Below are positions 29,146 to 36,354 of a stretch of 41,321 nt of DNA, one piece after another (the first letter of the stretch is position 1; each line of letters starts with the position of its first letter). The stretch comes from Deltaproteobacteria bacterium (lineage in GTDB: Bacteria > Bdellovibrionota_C > UBA2361 > OMII01). The stretch lies in contig CANLJX010000011.1 of the NCBI GenBank assembly GCA_947491545.1, positions 1 to 41,321 of the forward strand. Direction: 5' to 3'. Below the pieces are notes generated by a model that saw nothing but the letters and a program-made list of their open reading frames with translations, did not search any database and was not told the DNA's origin. Made by a program: the position numbers and the translations under genes.

Positions 29146-29512
29146 AGGGTATCCTTCCGTAAAATCGGGGGGAGTATACCGCGGTGGCGTATTCCTGCAA
29201 GGCTGCCTCTGTCCCTCTCCGGAGCCGTTTCTAAGGGGTGAAAGGCCTCTCCCTGACGGCGATCCTACCCCGCGCCGCGGACCGCCCTTGGGCCCAAAGT
29301 CGCCACTTTTCGCCCTGCTGGACCGAAGCTAGCGGTCCGCCTCCCGAGCTGGCCTGGCGAGATCACAGGACCACTCGCGCGACCTGCCGTAAGTGCCCTT
29401 TGGGCTTGAGGAGAGGGGCTTCTCAACGTACTGTCGAGAGGCGATTCTCGACGCACCCCGGGCAGCTCCGGAGTGGCTGCGTCTGGTACAAGTTCCTAAG
29501 GAGATTGGTCGT
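29146..29512. other. Structured 367-bp divergent region upstream of dcd
   Basis: No gene is supported. Several inverted repeats are present: GCGGACCGC (29277-29285) with GCGGTCCGC (29332-29340); the second of these can instead pair locally, GGACCG (29320-29325) with CGGTCC (29333-29338). GCCCAAAG (29292-29299) matches CTTTGGGC (29398-29405). GGCCTCTCC (29244-29252) nearly matches GGAGAGGGGC (29410-29419). A perfect seven-pair hairpin GTCGAGA / TCTCGAC lies at 29433-29452. The frame of dcd stays open from 29393, but the protein family begins at 29513. Confidence 0.5.
29433..29452 (+). promoter_or_regulatory. Hairpin in the leader of dcd
   Basis: GTCGAGA (29433-29439), loop GGCGAT, TCTCGAC (29446-29452): a perfect seven-pair stem about 45 bases before the dcd ribosome site AAGGAG (29498-29503). 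No T-run follows, so it is not a terminator; its role is unknown. Confidence 0.4.
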
Positions 29513-30082
29513 ATGATGCTGTCTAACGAAGACATTAAGCGGGTGATTGAGAACGGTCAGCTCAAGGTCTCTCCTTTTAACGATGTGTGGCTGCGCTCAT
29601 CGGGCATAACGATGCACCTCGGAGAGGAGCTGCTTAAGCCGCAATCCGGCTTTGTGGTGGATGTGCGCCAGCCGGCTCCCCCGCCCTACGACGCAATTAA
29701 GATTACGATGGAGAAGCCCTACGCCCTTCAGCCGGGGGAGTTCTTGCTCGGGCACACCTTCCAGAACGTCACGGTCGGCTCAACTCTTGGATTCATGATC
29801 GAGGGCCGCAGCACCTTGGCACGAGTTGGCCTCACGATCGTGCAGACCGCGATGATGGTGTACCCCGGCCACAGCGATCGTCCTGTGACGCTTGAGCTGG
29901 CGAATCACGGCCCCAACCCGATCCTGCTCTACCCGCGCATGAAGATAGCGCGCGTGGTTCTCTTCGAGCTCAAGAGCCCCAGCTCAGAGCGCTACGACGA
30001 TCGCGGCAAGTACCGCGACCAGCAGTCGGTCGGGCTCCCGATCTTCAACAACGAGATCATGAGCGACGACGAGATCCGCTAA
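29513..30082 (+). CDS. dcd: dCTP deaminase (or dCTP deaminase/dUTPase family)
   Basis: Trimeric nucleotide-pool enzyme that converts dCTP to dUTP (bifunctional relatives go on to dUMP). 189 residues from ATG 29513, with AAGGAG nine bases upstream. The N-terminus MLSNEDIKRVIENGQL, the motif EGRSTLARVGL (97-107) and the strand PVTLELANHGP with the catalytic-type glutamate E128 identify the family. An upstream extension of the frame (from 29393) lacks family similarity. Whether it is mono- or bifunctional cannot be decided by eye. The gap to the next gene is 12 bases. Confidence 0.9.
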   Translation: MMLSNEDIKRVIENGQLKVSPFNDVWLRSSGITMHLGEELLKPQSGFVVDVRQPAPPPYDAIKITMEKPYALQPGEFLLGHTFQNVTVGSTLGFMIEGRSTLARVGLTIVQTAMMVYPGHSDRPVTLELANHGPNPILLYPRMKIARVVLFELKSPSSERYDDRGKYRDQQSVGLPIFNNEIMSDDEIR

Positions 30083-30094
30083 GGGCGAAACCCG

Positions 30095-31216
30095 ATGGGC
30101 AACAGCGGCGCAAAGGTCACGTCAGGCAGCGTGCCGCTCAGCGAGGCGGTGCAGGCAGCGCTGCGCGTTGCCGCAGCCCGGGGCGAACGGGTGTTCCTGG
30201 TTGGCGGCATCGTGCGCGACCTGGTGATGGGGCGCGGGGTGGGGGACTACGACCTCGACCTTGTTGTGGAGGGAGATGGATTAGCTTTCTCCCAAGCGCT
30301 GCAAGCTGAGCTCTTGTGCCAACTCCGTCAGCACCCGTCGTTTCTCACGGCGAAGCTCACTGGCCCTTTCACCGCGGCAGCTACAGATGGGCCGCTCTTA
30401 ACAGAGCTCGACATCGCAACAGCGCGCACTGAGGAGTACTCGGCGCCCGGCGCCTTGCCGACCGTCAAGGCTGCGCCGATCGAGAAAGACCTGTGGCGCA
30501 GGGACTTTTCAGTGAATGCACTGGCTCTGCCGCTGCTCGACTACGCGCGTCTGCGTTCTCACGAGCTTACGCCAGAGCAGGTAATCCCCGACATCGTAGA
30601 CTCTACCGTTGGGCTGCCTGATATCGCCACCCACACCTTGCGGGTGCTGCATCCAGAGAGCTTTGCAGACGACCCAACACGGCTCTTTCGCGCTGTTCGG
30701 TACGCCGTGAGGCTCGGATTCGATTTCGACATGGCGACATCGGCTGCCTTTCTGCATGCGGTGAAGAACGGCGCGCTGGGCACCCTCTCTGCCCGTCGGG
30801 TGTGGAACGAGGCGATCACCGCGCTCGATGAGGAGCGAATTCCGGAGGTGATCGAGGAGTTCTCGGAACGCGGGCTGTTCTCGGCGCTGCCGGTCATAAG
30901 CCCGGAGCGGCTCCCGGAGGTTTCGGCGGCGCTCAAGCTGCTGGCTGAGGTGCGTGACGAGCTGCCGCAGGGAGTCTTCCCGTTAGCAGCCAAGGAGATC
31001 CTTCTTGCAGGGCTCGTGCTCGATGCCCGTGAGGATATCATCGCGGCTGTGCACGAAGGCTTGAAGGCGAGCAAGCGTGTGCGCGCCATGCTGGACGGGC
31101 TGCGGTCAGGGCAGGCTCCGACAGAGCTTTCTAGCCTCGTCGCTGCGTACGCGTTTTCAGGTTCACAGCAGCTGCGCATCGCGCTCGAAGCTGCGCTTCA
31201 GGGCGGAGGTGATTAG
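30095..31216 (+). CDS. tRNA nucleotidyltransferase / poly(A) polymerase family protein (CCA-adding type)
   Basis: A class II nucleotidyltransferase that adds or repairs the CCA end of tRNA, or adds A tails. The head domain has VFLVGGIVRDLVMGRG, the metal-binding DYDLDLVVEGD (D53 and D55) and DIATARTEEYSAPG. KDLWRRDFSVNALALPL and DDPTRLFRAVRYAVRLGFDF are the neck-domain signatures that contact the nucleotide. The C-terminal body is short (373 residues in all, against about 410 or more for many CCA enzymes), with no HD domain. CCA-adding versus poly(A) activity cannot be separated by eye. It stands directly before the ArgRS-like gene (gap six bases), giving a tRNA-related pair. Confidence 0.88.
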   Translation: MGNSGAKVTSGSVPLSEAVQAALRVAAARGERVFLVGGIVRDLVMGRGVGDYDLDLVVEGDGLAFSQALQAELLCQLRQHPSFLTAKLTGPFTAAATDGPLLTELDIATARTEEYSAPGALPTVKAAPIEKDLWRRDFSVNALALPLLDYARLRSHELTPEQVIPDIVDSTVGLPDIATHTLRVLHPESFADDPTRLFRAVRYAVRLGFDFDMATSAAFLHAVKNGALGTLSARRVWNEAITALDEERIPEVIEEFSERGLFSALPVISPERLPEVSAALKLLAEVRDELPQGVFPLAAKEILLAGLVLDAREDIIAAVHEGLKASKRVRAMLDGLRSGQAPTELSSLVAAYAFSGSQQLRIALEAALQGGGD

Positions 31217-31222
31217 CCGATC

Positions 31223-32482
31223 ATGAAAGGAGATCTTCTGCCGCTCGACAGCTCGCTGCGTGACGCAGCCTCTCGTCTCTACCCGCAGGTAGTCCTTAGC
31301 GAGCGGGCGCGCTTCATGCCGATGCTTGAGCTAGAGAAGGGCGAGATTAGCTCCACCGCTGCAATTGAGGTGGCGCGCGTGACGCGCGAAAAGGCGCAAG
31401 AGGTCGCGCAGAAGCTAATTGCCCTCCTGCCACAGCCTGCTCACGCCGAGTGGCGCAGCGATCTAGGCTACATCGTGCTGCGGGAGGCCCCGGCGGAGTT
31501 CCTTATCCCGCAGGTGAGGCTTCTCGCGGAGACCTTTCCGCGCAGCGCAGCATCGCCGCAGCCGCGAGACGTCATCGTGCTTACGCCAGATGCCACCGTT
31601 CCTCTCTACGCAAGGCTGCGCCTGGTTGCTGTCGCGGCTCTGCAGGCGCTACTAACTGCTGCGTACGAGGGGAGCTGTCGCCTGATGATCTCGCCACGCC
31701 CGGCGGTGCTCATCACGAGCCGTGCTGAGCTTCTGGGGGAGCTAGGGGCTGCCGTTCAGGCTTTGGTCGCCGAGGGCTCCCCGGCGCGCCCAGATCCGCT
31801 CTCGCTTCTGGCCACAGCCTCTCCATGCCGCACCACATCTCCATGCCGCATCACCGTTGTTGCCGCTCACCACTACCACGACACGCTGCCACAGCCGACG
31901 AAAGCGAAGCTTGGGGAGCTGAAGCTCTGTGATGCGATCTCGCTTCGAATGCCGGGAGATGGCTGGCTCATCAGCCGCGATCGGGCTCTTCCAGAGATCC
32001 TCTCTGCGGCTTCGCTCCGGAGGGTAGTGGAGCAGCTCTCCTCAGAAGACGGCTGGTTGCGTTGGCTCTTCCATGCGGTCTCAAGCGTTCCGTCGGGTGA
32101 CTACGACCCGATGGTGGCGCTCTTTGATGAGTGCGCATCACCGCTATGGAGCGTGCGGATGCTGCACGAGCGCTTCGTGGATCTGGTCGGAGCCGGCCGG
32201 ATCTCTGGGCTTCGGCCAGAGATCACGCAGCTTCCGGCCAGCCAGCGCGAGCTGCTCCTGCGGTCGCTCTTCCTCCCCGCGTGGTGCGGCAGGGCGGTCG
32301 AAGAGGGGGAGGTTCTGGGCTGGATGATGGTCGTCGAACGGCTCGCCAGCCAGGGGCACGCCTTCCTCAACACCCCCGAAACCCGGCGAGCGATCGGCGC
32401 CGGAGCGCTTTCCGGCCCGGAGGCGCAGATTCTCGCTGGTCTGGGCTTCGGTCTATCCAGTATACTGCCGGTTGTTTTTTAG
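31223..32482 (+). CDS. Degenerate arginyl-tRNA synthetase-like protein, probably without synthetase activity
   Basis: 419 residues. The whole protein can be laid over class I ArgRS, which is usually 550-590 long. Residues 35-90 (LELEKGEISSTAAIEVARVT ... LGYIVLRE) match the N-terminal tRNA-binding domain ending in the PGFINFRL strand. TPDATVPLYARLRLVAVAAL (121-140) stands where ArgRS has SPNPTGPLHVGHLR..., so the HIGH-type motif has become YARL. VVAAHHYHDTLP matches the GADHHGYVPR stretch. LISRDRALPEI (249-259) stands in place of VKMSKRAGNFVTL. SGDYDPMVALFDECASPLWS matches DFDLDLAKEQSNDNPVYY, and 346-419 matches the DALR anticodon domain. The middle core is about 140 residues shorter. It lies before a SPOR gene, a place often held by argS. 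Alignment was by eye; function unknown. Confidence 0.65.
   Translation: MKGDLLPLDSSLRDAASRLYPQVVLSERARFMPMLELEKGEISSTAAIEVARVTREKAQEVAQKLIALLPQPAHAEWRSDLGYIVLREAPAEFLIPQVRLLAETFPRSAASPQPRDVIVLTPDATVPLYARLRLVAVAALQALLTAAYEGSCRLMISPRPAVLITSRAELLGELGAAVQALVAEGSPARPDPLSLLATASPCRTTSPCRITVVAAHHYHDTLPQPTKAKLGELKLCDAISLRMPGDGWLISRDRALPEILSAASLRRVVEQLSSEDGWLRWLFHAVSSVPSGDYDPMVALFDECASPLWSVRMLHERFVDLVGAGRISGLRPEITQLPASQRELLLRSLFLPAWCGRAVEEGEVLGWMMVVERLASQGHAFLNTPETRRAIGAGALSGPEAQILAGLGFGLSSILPVVF
31820..31855 (+). repeat. 18-bp tandem duplication inside the ArgRS-like gene
   Basis: Two 18-base units (31820-31837 and 31838-31855), both beginning TCTCCATGCCGCA, code for SPCRTT and SPCRIT. The insertion is in frame and lies in the shortened, least conserved part of the core. 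Confidence 0.7.
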
Positions 32483-32491
32483 AGAGGGCTC

Positions 32492-33631
32492 ATGAAGGGA
32501 TCTGCGGCGCACAACAATCGGAGCAACGGCGACGACAAGGCTCAGGCTTCCGGTCGCGGATTCATGGGCTGGCGGCTCGGCGGGTACCAGATGAAGGCCG
32601 CTGACGAAAAGGGGAGGATCCCGATGAACTCAAGGCGTCCAAGCGGCGAGAAAGCAGAGATCCGGCTCGGTACCCTGCAGGTCTTCGTTTGGCTCGGTCT
32701 CTCTCTCGGCTGCATCTTCGGCGCGTACGGCCTGGGATTCGTCTCCGGCAAGTCAGTCGGCTTTGAGAGCGCGAGAACGTCGTCGGGCACTGAGGTGGCG
32801 AAGCTGACCGTGACAGATCCGCTCCCAGAGCGCGGTGCTGACCGCAACCCTTCAGGAATTTACGACCGCCTCAACGCCCCTGCTGTGCTGCAGCAGGAGC
32901 CTGCCCCAGCCAAGCCAGAAGGGAAGGCAGGCGCCAAGGCGAAGCCAGTAATCGACGCGACCGCAGAGAAGGTTCGGCAGATCCAAGAGCAGCAGCAGGC
33001 TGAAGAGGCCGCGGCTCAGAAGGATTCCTTCGATAGCACCAGCAGCTCTCTCTCTCAGCTTGAGCAGATGTTGGGCTCCGAGGATAGCGCAGCAGTTGAG
33101 CCGGCAGCGGCCGACAACGTGCGCATGCTGGGCGCAGCCCAAGGGAAGTCTGAGCCAGCTCGGAGCAAGGAGCCAGCAGCTCAGCAGAAGACAGTAGGCT
33201 CGCTCCTCGACGAGCGGCTCGCTGCATCCTCGCAGGGTGAGGCACAGGGGGCGTACGAAGAGCAGAGTTCTGGCAAGGTGATCGGCGCTGTAGCGGTGCC
33301 ACAGAAGACCGAAGCCAAAGCAGAGCCGAAGCCAGCGCCCGTTAAGGAGAGCCCGCCGGCCTCCAGAATTCCAGTCACCAAGAAGCTGCAGAAGGGTTTC
33401 TACGCCCAGGTACAAGCGCCTGAATCGATCGATGAAGCTGAGACCCTGGCTCGCAAGCTTAAGGACTCCGGGTTCCCGGTCGCAATTGAAGCGGCCGCCA
33501 AGAACGGCCAGACCTTCTACCGAGTCATGGTTGGTCCTGAGACGAAGAAGGTGCAGGCGGATCGCCTGGTGGGGCAGCTCAAGGGCGAGAAATATATAAA
33601 AGGTACGCCGTTTATCCGCTCGGTTAACTAA
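32492..33631 (+). CDS. SPOR-domain membrane protein
   Basis: 379 residues. A polar N-terminus (1-60) is followed by a single transmembrane helix (about 61-84, TLQVFVWLGLSLGCIFGAYG), a long Ala/Glu/Lys/Pro-rich linker (about 100-300), and a C-terminal SPOR domain (about 305-379, GFYAQVQAPESIDEAETLAR ... TFYRVMVGPETKKVQADRL). SPOR domains bind glycan strands without side peptides at the division septum, so a role in cell division or envelope constriction is likely. The start ATG 32492 is preceded by AGAGAGGG, nine bases after the ArgRS-like stop. A TATACT box at 32461-32466 could be an internal promoter, but no -35 is clear. Confidence 0.9.
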   Translation: MKGSAAHNNRSNGDDKAQASGRGFMGWRLGGYQMKAADEKGRIPMNSRRPSGEKAEIRLGTLQVFVWLGLSLGCIFGAYGLGFVSGKSVGFESARTSSGTEVAKLTVTDPLPERGADRNPSGIYDRLNAPAVLQQEPAPAKPEGKAGAKAKPVIDATAEKVRQIQEQQQAEEAAAQKDSFDSTSSSLSQLEQMLGSEDSAAVEPAAADNVRMLGAAQGKSEPARSKEPAAQQKTVGSLLDERLAASSQGEAQGAYEEQSSGKVIGAVAVPQKTEAKAEPKPAPVKESPPASRIPVTKKLQKGFYAQVQAPESIDEAETLARKLKDSGFPVAIEAAAKNGQTFYRVMVGPETKKVQADRLVGQLKGEKYIKGTPFIRSVN

Positions 33632-33648
33632 AGGTACCTCGTCCTTTC

Positions 33649-33669
33649 AGGCGGTTACGGCCTTTTTTT
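33649..33669 (+). terminator. Weak intrinsic terminator after the SPOR gene
   Basis: AGGC (33649-33652), a seven-base loop and GCCT (33660-33663) with TTTTTTT to 33669. The stem is short but the T-run is good, and it lies 18 bases after the stop codon. The rest of the 192-bp gap to the next gene shows no strong promoter. Confidence 0.4.
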
Positions 33670-33823
33670 CGCTCAAAAACATTTCCCAGGCTTCAGCCTT
33701 AGTAAAACTCGTACGATAACTGATTCATGTTAGAACTTCCTGCGGATACGGCTGTAGGGAGAGGGCTATCTGCGGCTTATGTGTTAACACCGAGCCTCAA
33801 CTTGCCCTAAGAAGCTGATTCAG

Positions 33824-35761
33824 ATGGGTACAGTAAGCGAACAGCGTGGTTTTAACTTGTCGTTCCTGCGGTGCGCAGCCGGCACCGACGTGGGCATGCG
33901 CCGCGACGAAAACCAGGACTCGTTCGGTGTCTTTAAGAGTGGCCAGTGCCACGGCTACTTCATCGCCGACGGAATGGGTGGAGTGCACGGCGGAGCCACA
34001 GCTTCCCGCCTTGCTATCGGAACGGTTGAGGAGCTGCTGAGCCGCAGCAAGGGCGGCGTCACCCCAGACGCACTAATCAAGATCGCCTCTCAGGCCAACA
34101 CCCGCATCTTCGAGCGAGGCAGCCAGGATCCATCGCTGGCGGGGATGGGCACGACGCTAGTGGGGCTGGTCTTCACTGCCGATGGCGCGATCTGCGTGAA
34201 TGTCGGAGACTCGCGCGCCTACCGAGTGCGCGGCGGGACGATCCAGCAGCTCTCAGAGGATCATACCCTGGTGCGTGAGCTGGTGCGCTCTGGCGCAATC
34301 CAGATTGAGGAGGCGGAGCGTCACCCAGTCTCGCACATGCTGACGCGCTCGCTGGGCCCGGTGGCGGATGTGCAGGTGGAGGCGCGACTGCTGCCGGAGC
34401 AGCCCGAGCTAGGCGATATCTACATCCTCTGCTCGGACGGGCTGTACAACCTAGTGTCTGACGAGGAGATGCTTGGAGTTGTTCGGCAGAATCCGCTCGA
34501 TGACGCAAACCAGATACTGATTAACTTGGCCAACCAGCGCGGTGGCCCCGATAACGTTACGGTGCTCGTTATCTCAGTTGGAGACCGAGTCGGGCGGGGG
34601 CGCACGCAGGAGTACCGCAAGGCGCGAGACTTCGCTGCGGCCTTCCCGCAGGAGCCAGCGCACGCGGATATGCCATCGGGTCAGGCCTCTTCACCTGGAG
34701 CTGAGGTCGCTGACGAGCCTGAGATCAAGCCACCGCCGGTAGAGGAGCCGAAAGACCCGCGGCTGCAGCGCCAGCAGCTTCTCTCTCAGCGTGCCCAGGC
34801 GCCTCAGCCCCCGCGAGGGGTGCCAGTTCCTCTCATGGTTCTTGCGGCACTGGTGCTTGGGCTTACAGCGGGTGATATTGCACGTCGATTTGGCGTCGAG
34901 CTTGGCTCCTTCTCGACCAGGAATGCAGGACAAGACCGCCCAGCGCGTGCCACCTCGCTCACGGAAGTTTCGGCGGGGCTCGACCTTGGCAGCAGGTCGT
35001 CTCAGGGGGACGCTCGGCTGCCTGAGATCGCCCGCCAAGTCGATGCTAGGGCGGGTGCTTCCGGGGCGAACGGAGTTCAAGACAGCGTCAACGCCAGCCG
35101 TGAGGTGTTGCGGCGTGCGGTGGCGAGCCTAGATCAGCAGGTACGGCTCTTGTCTGGGCCGGTTTCAGACGCCAACGCTCAGACCCTAGCCGGTGTGCGG
35201 GCGCGCCTCACAAAGGTTAACAGTGAATTTGAGACGATTGAAGTCGAGGTTGAGGCTGCTGAGCACGCCGTTACGCGCTGGGGCGGCCGTCGGGCGCAGC
35301 TCGATGACCCGAACGCCGATATCTTCAAGCTTGCGAACCAGCTCAAGGCTGCTGGAGCGTGTCCGGAGCCGACTAGGCAGCGTCTCGACCGAATCTCTGA
35401 CCTCTCAAACAAGTACCAAGAGATCGAGGGTGGGCTTGAGGTCGATCCGTACGATGAGCAGCTCAAGACTGAACTCAGCAGGCGAGGAGATGAGCTGCGC
35501 CGTGCGCGGAACGAGATGGTTATCGAGCTGCGAGGTCTCTTTGACGGAGTTGTCTTCAAGGCCGACGCCGAGTTCGGCAACCTGCGAATCCGCCGTGACT
35601 CGCTCTTCTCTCAGCGCAGCTCGCTGCTCAACGAGATATCGATCCTTGAGGCCATCGCCGACCCGAATCCGGGCAGACGCGCCGAGCTGCGGCTCAAAAC
35701 AGAGCAGCAGCTTGAGGAGATGCGCGCAACCTTGGCCGCCGTCGAGGGGCGGGGGCGGTAG
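33824..35761 (+). CDS. Membrane-anchored PP2C-type protein phosphatase with coiled-coil C-terminal half
   Basis: 645 residues. A full PP2C (PPM) Ser/Thr phosphatase domain fills about 12-253: GTDVGMRRDENQDSFG, ADGMGGVHGG (D49, metal), VGDSRAYRV (D129), LTRSLGP, LCSDGLYNLV (D205) and GGPDNVTVLV (D243), so all metal ligands appear kept. A Pro/Gln-rich linker (about 275-332) leads to one transmembrane helix (334-352). The part outside (about 410-640) is rich in heptad-like Leu/Glu/Arg patterns and is probably coiled coil, for example SRRGDELRRARNEMVIELRG. So the catalytic domain is cytoplasmic and a helical sensor or scaffold lies in the periplasm. No kinase gene is next to it. The ATG 33824 has only AAGAAG upstream. 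Confidence 0.88.
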   Translation: MGTVSEQRGFNLSFLRCAAGTDVGMRRDENQDSFGVFKSGQCHGYFIADGMGGVHGGATASRLAIGTVEELLSRSKGGVTPDALIKIASQANTRIFERGSQDPSLAGMGTTLVGLVFTADGAICVNVGDSRAYRVRGGTIQQLSEDHTLVRELVRSGAIQIEEAERHPVSHMLTRSLGPVADVQVEARLLPEQPELGDIYILCSDGLYNLVSDEEMLGVVRQNPLDDANQILINLANQRGGPDNVTVLVISVGDRVGRGRTQEYRKARDFAAAFPQEPAHADMPSGQASSPGAEVADEPEIKPPPVEEPKDPRLQRQQLLSQRAQAPQPPRGVPVPLMVLAALVLGLTAGDIARRFGVELGSFSTRNAGQDRPARATSLTEVSAGLDLGSRSSQGDARLPEIARQVDARAGASGANGVQDSVNASREVLRRAVASLDQQVRLLSGPVSDANAQTLAGVRARLTKVNSEFETIEVEVEAAEHAVTRWGGRRAQLDDPNADIFKLANQLKAAGACPEPTRQRLDRISDLSNKYQEIEGGLEVDPYDEQLKTELSRRGDELRRARNEMVIELRGLFDGVVFKADAEFGNLRIRRDSLFSQRSSLLNEISILEAIADPNPGRRAELRLKTEQQLEEMRATLAAVEGRGR

Positions 35762-35791
35762 TTGTTTCCACTCTGTAGGCCTCCCCTACAA

Positions 35792-35832
35792 CGGACACGG
35801 CAGCGGGAACGGCTCCGGCCCCGACTCCGACG
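35792..35832. repeat. GGNNNC / CCGNNN hexamer array
   Basis: ACGGACACGGCAGCGGGAAC then GGCTCCGGCCCCGACTCCGA, the same degenerate hexamer style as at 1822, 1929, 11738 and 14249. It begins about 30 bases after the PP2C stop codon. Confidence 0.5.
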
Positions 35833-35901
35833 CAACTGGCAAAAATCCTCGCCGTTTACGTGCACGTTCGCGTTTGAGGGACGAGCGATTTGGGGGTGGA
35901 A

Positions 35902-35984
35902 ACAGTGAGAGCGGCGAGGGCAGCGAGAGGGGGAAGGCAAGTTGATTGTTACTTACCCCTCGCTGTTCTCGCCGCTCTCTTTGT
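35902..35984. repeat. Hairpin repeat element, copy 2
   Basis: The left arm 35902-35932 (ACAGTGAGAGCGGCGAGGGC + AGCGAGAGGGG) pairs with the right arm 35956-35984 (CCCCTCGCTGTTCTCGCCGC + TCTCTTTGT). A few mismatches and a two-base bulge are present. The right arm differs from copy 1 by one base. Confidence 0.8.
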
Positions 35985-36070
35985 AAATATTGAGCTGTTA
36001 CTGGCCGTGGGCAGGCTGGAGGGCGGGTGCGTGCACGTTCGCGTTTGAGGGTCGGGCTGCCTGGAGGGGA

Positions 36071-36145
36071 ACAAAGAGAGCAGCGAGGGCAGCGAGAGGG
36101 GAAAAGCCCTGTCGCTTCGTACTGACCCCTCGCTGTTCTCTTTGT
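36071..36145. repeat. Hairpin repeat element, copy 3 (right arm shortened)
   Basis: The left arm 36071-36101 (ACAAAGAGAGCAGCGAGGGC + AGCGAGAGGGG) is complete. The right arm 36126-36145 (CCCCTCGCTGTTCTCTTTGT) lacks nine bases relative to copy 2. The missing part lies between short CTC repeats, which suggests replication slippage. Pairing at both ends of the stem remains possible. Confidence 0.8.
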
Positions 36146-36354
36146 AAATATTGAGCTGTTACTGCTGGTGGAAAGGCTGGAGCGCGGGTGCGTTAACGCG
36201 CACGTTCACGAACCGGGCAAGAACTTAGGCCTCAAAACCCAGAGTTAGCTCCCGGGACGCCCAACCGACTTTCGAGAAATGCCTCGAAGCTCCTCTTTTT
36301 TCCCCGCCCCCTCCGGGCTATCCTCCCGCCATCTTCCTGCTTGGAGAGGACCCC

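Larger units (their letters stand above)
35859..36196. repeat. Tandem duplication (period about 171 bp) carrying hairpin copies 2 and 3
   Basis: The block CGTGCACGTTCGCGTTTGAG begins at 35859 and again at 36030. Each is followed by a variable spacer, a hairpin, then AAATATTGAGCTGTTACTG and GGCTGGAG-CGGGTGCG. Unit 2 is about nine bases shorter because of a deletion in the right hairpin arm. A third, diverged B-type tract with the palindrome GCGTTAACGC closes the array. Confidence 0.8.
35762..36354. other. 593-bp repeat-rich gap between the PP2C gene and purH
   Basis: No gene is seen. It contains one CCGGNN-style array (35792-35832), then a 171-bp tandem duplication, each unit with a B-type tract and a long hairpin (35859-36029 and 36030 to about 36196), a third B-type tract (36186-36214), and the purH leader. 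A weak TATCCT box (36319-36324) lies about 30 bases before the purH start. ORFs over the repeats are not protein-like. Confidence 0.7.

Noticed and set aside
29240-29420. SRP RNA, 6S RNA, RNase P RNA or tmRNA in the dcd upstream region
   Set aside because: The region can fold, but the conserved GGUCAGGUCCGGAAGG-type SRP core, RNase P cores and a tmRNA TPsiC end are all absent.
35859-36196. Tandem repeat units as a CRISPR array
   Set aside because: Only two units of about 171 bp, long imperfect hairpins and no short repeat with unique spacers, and no cas genes nearby.
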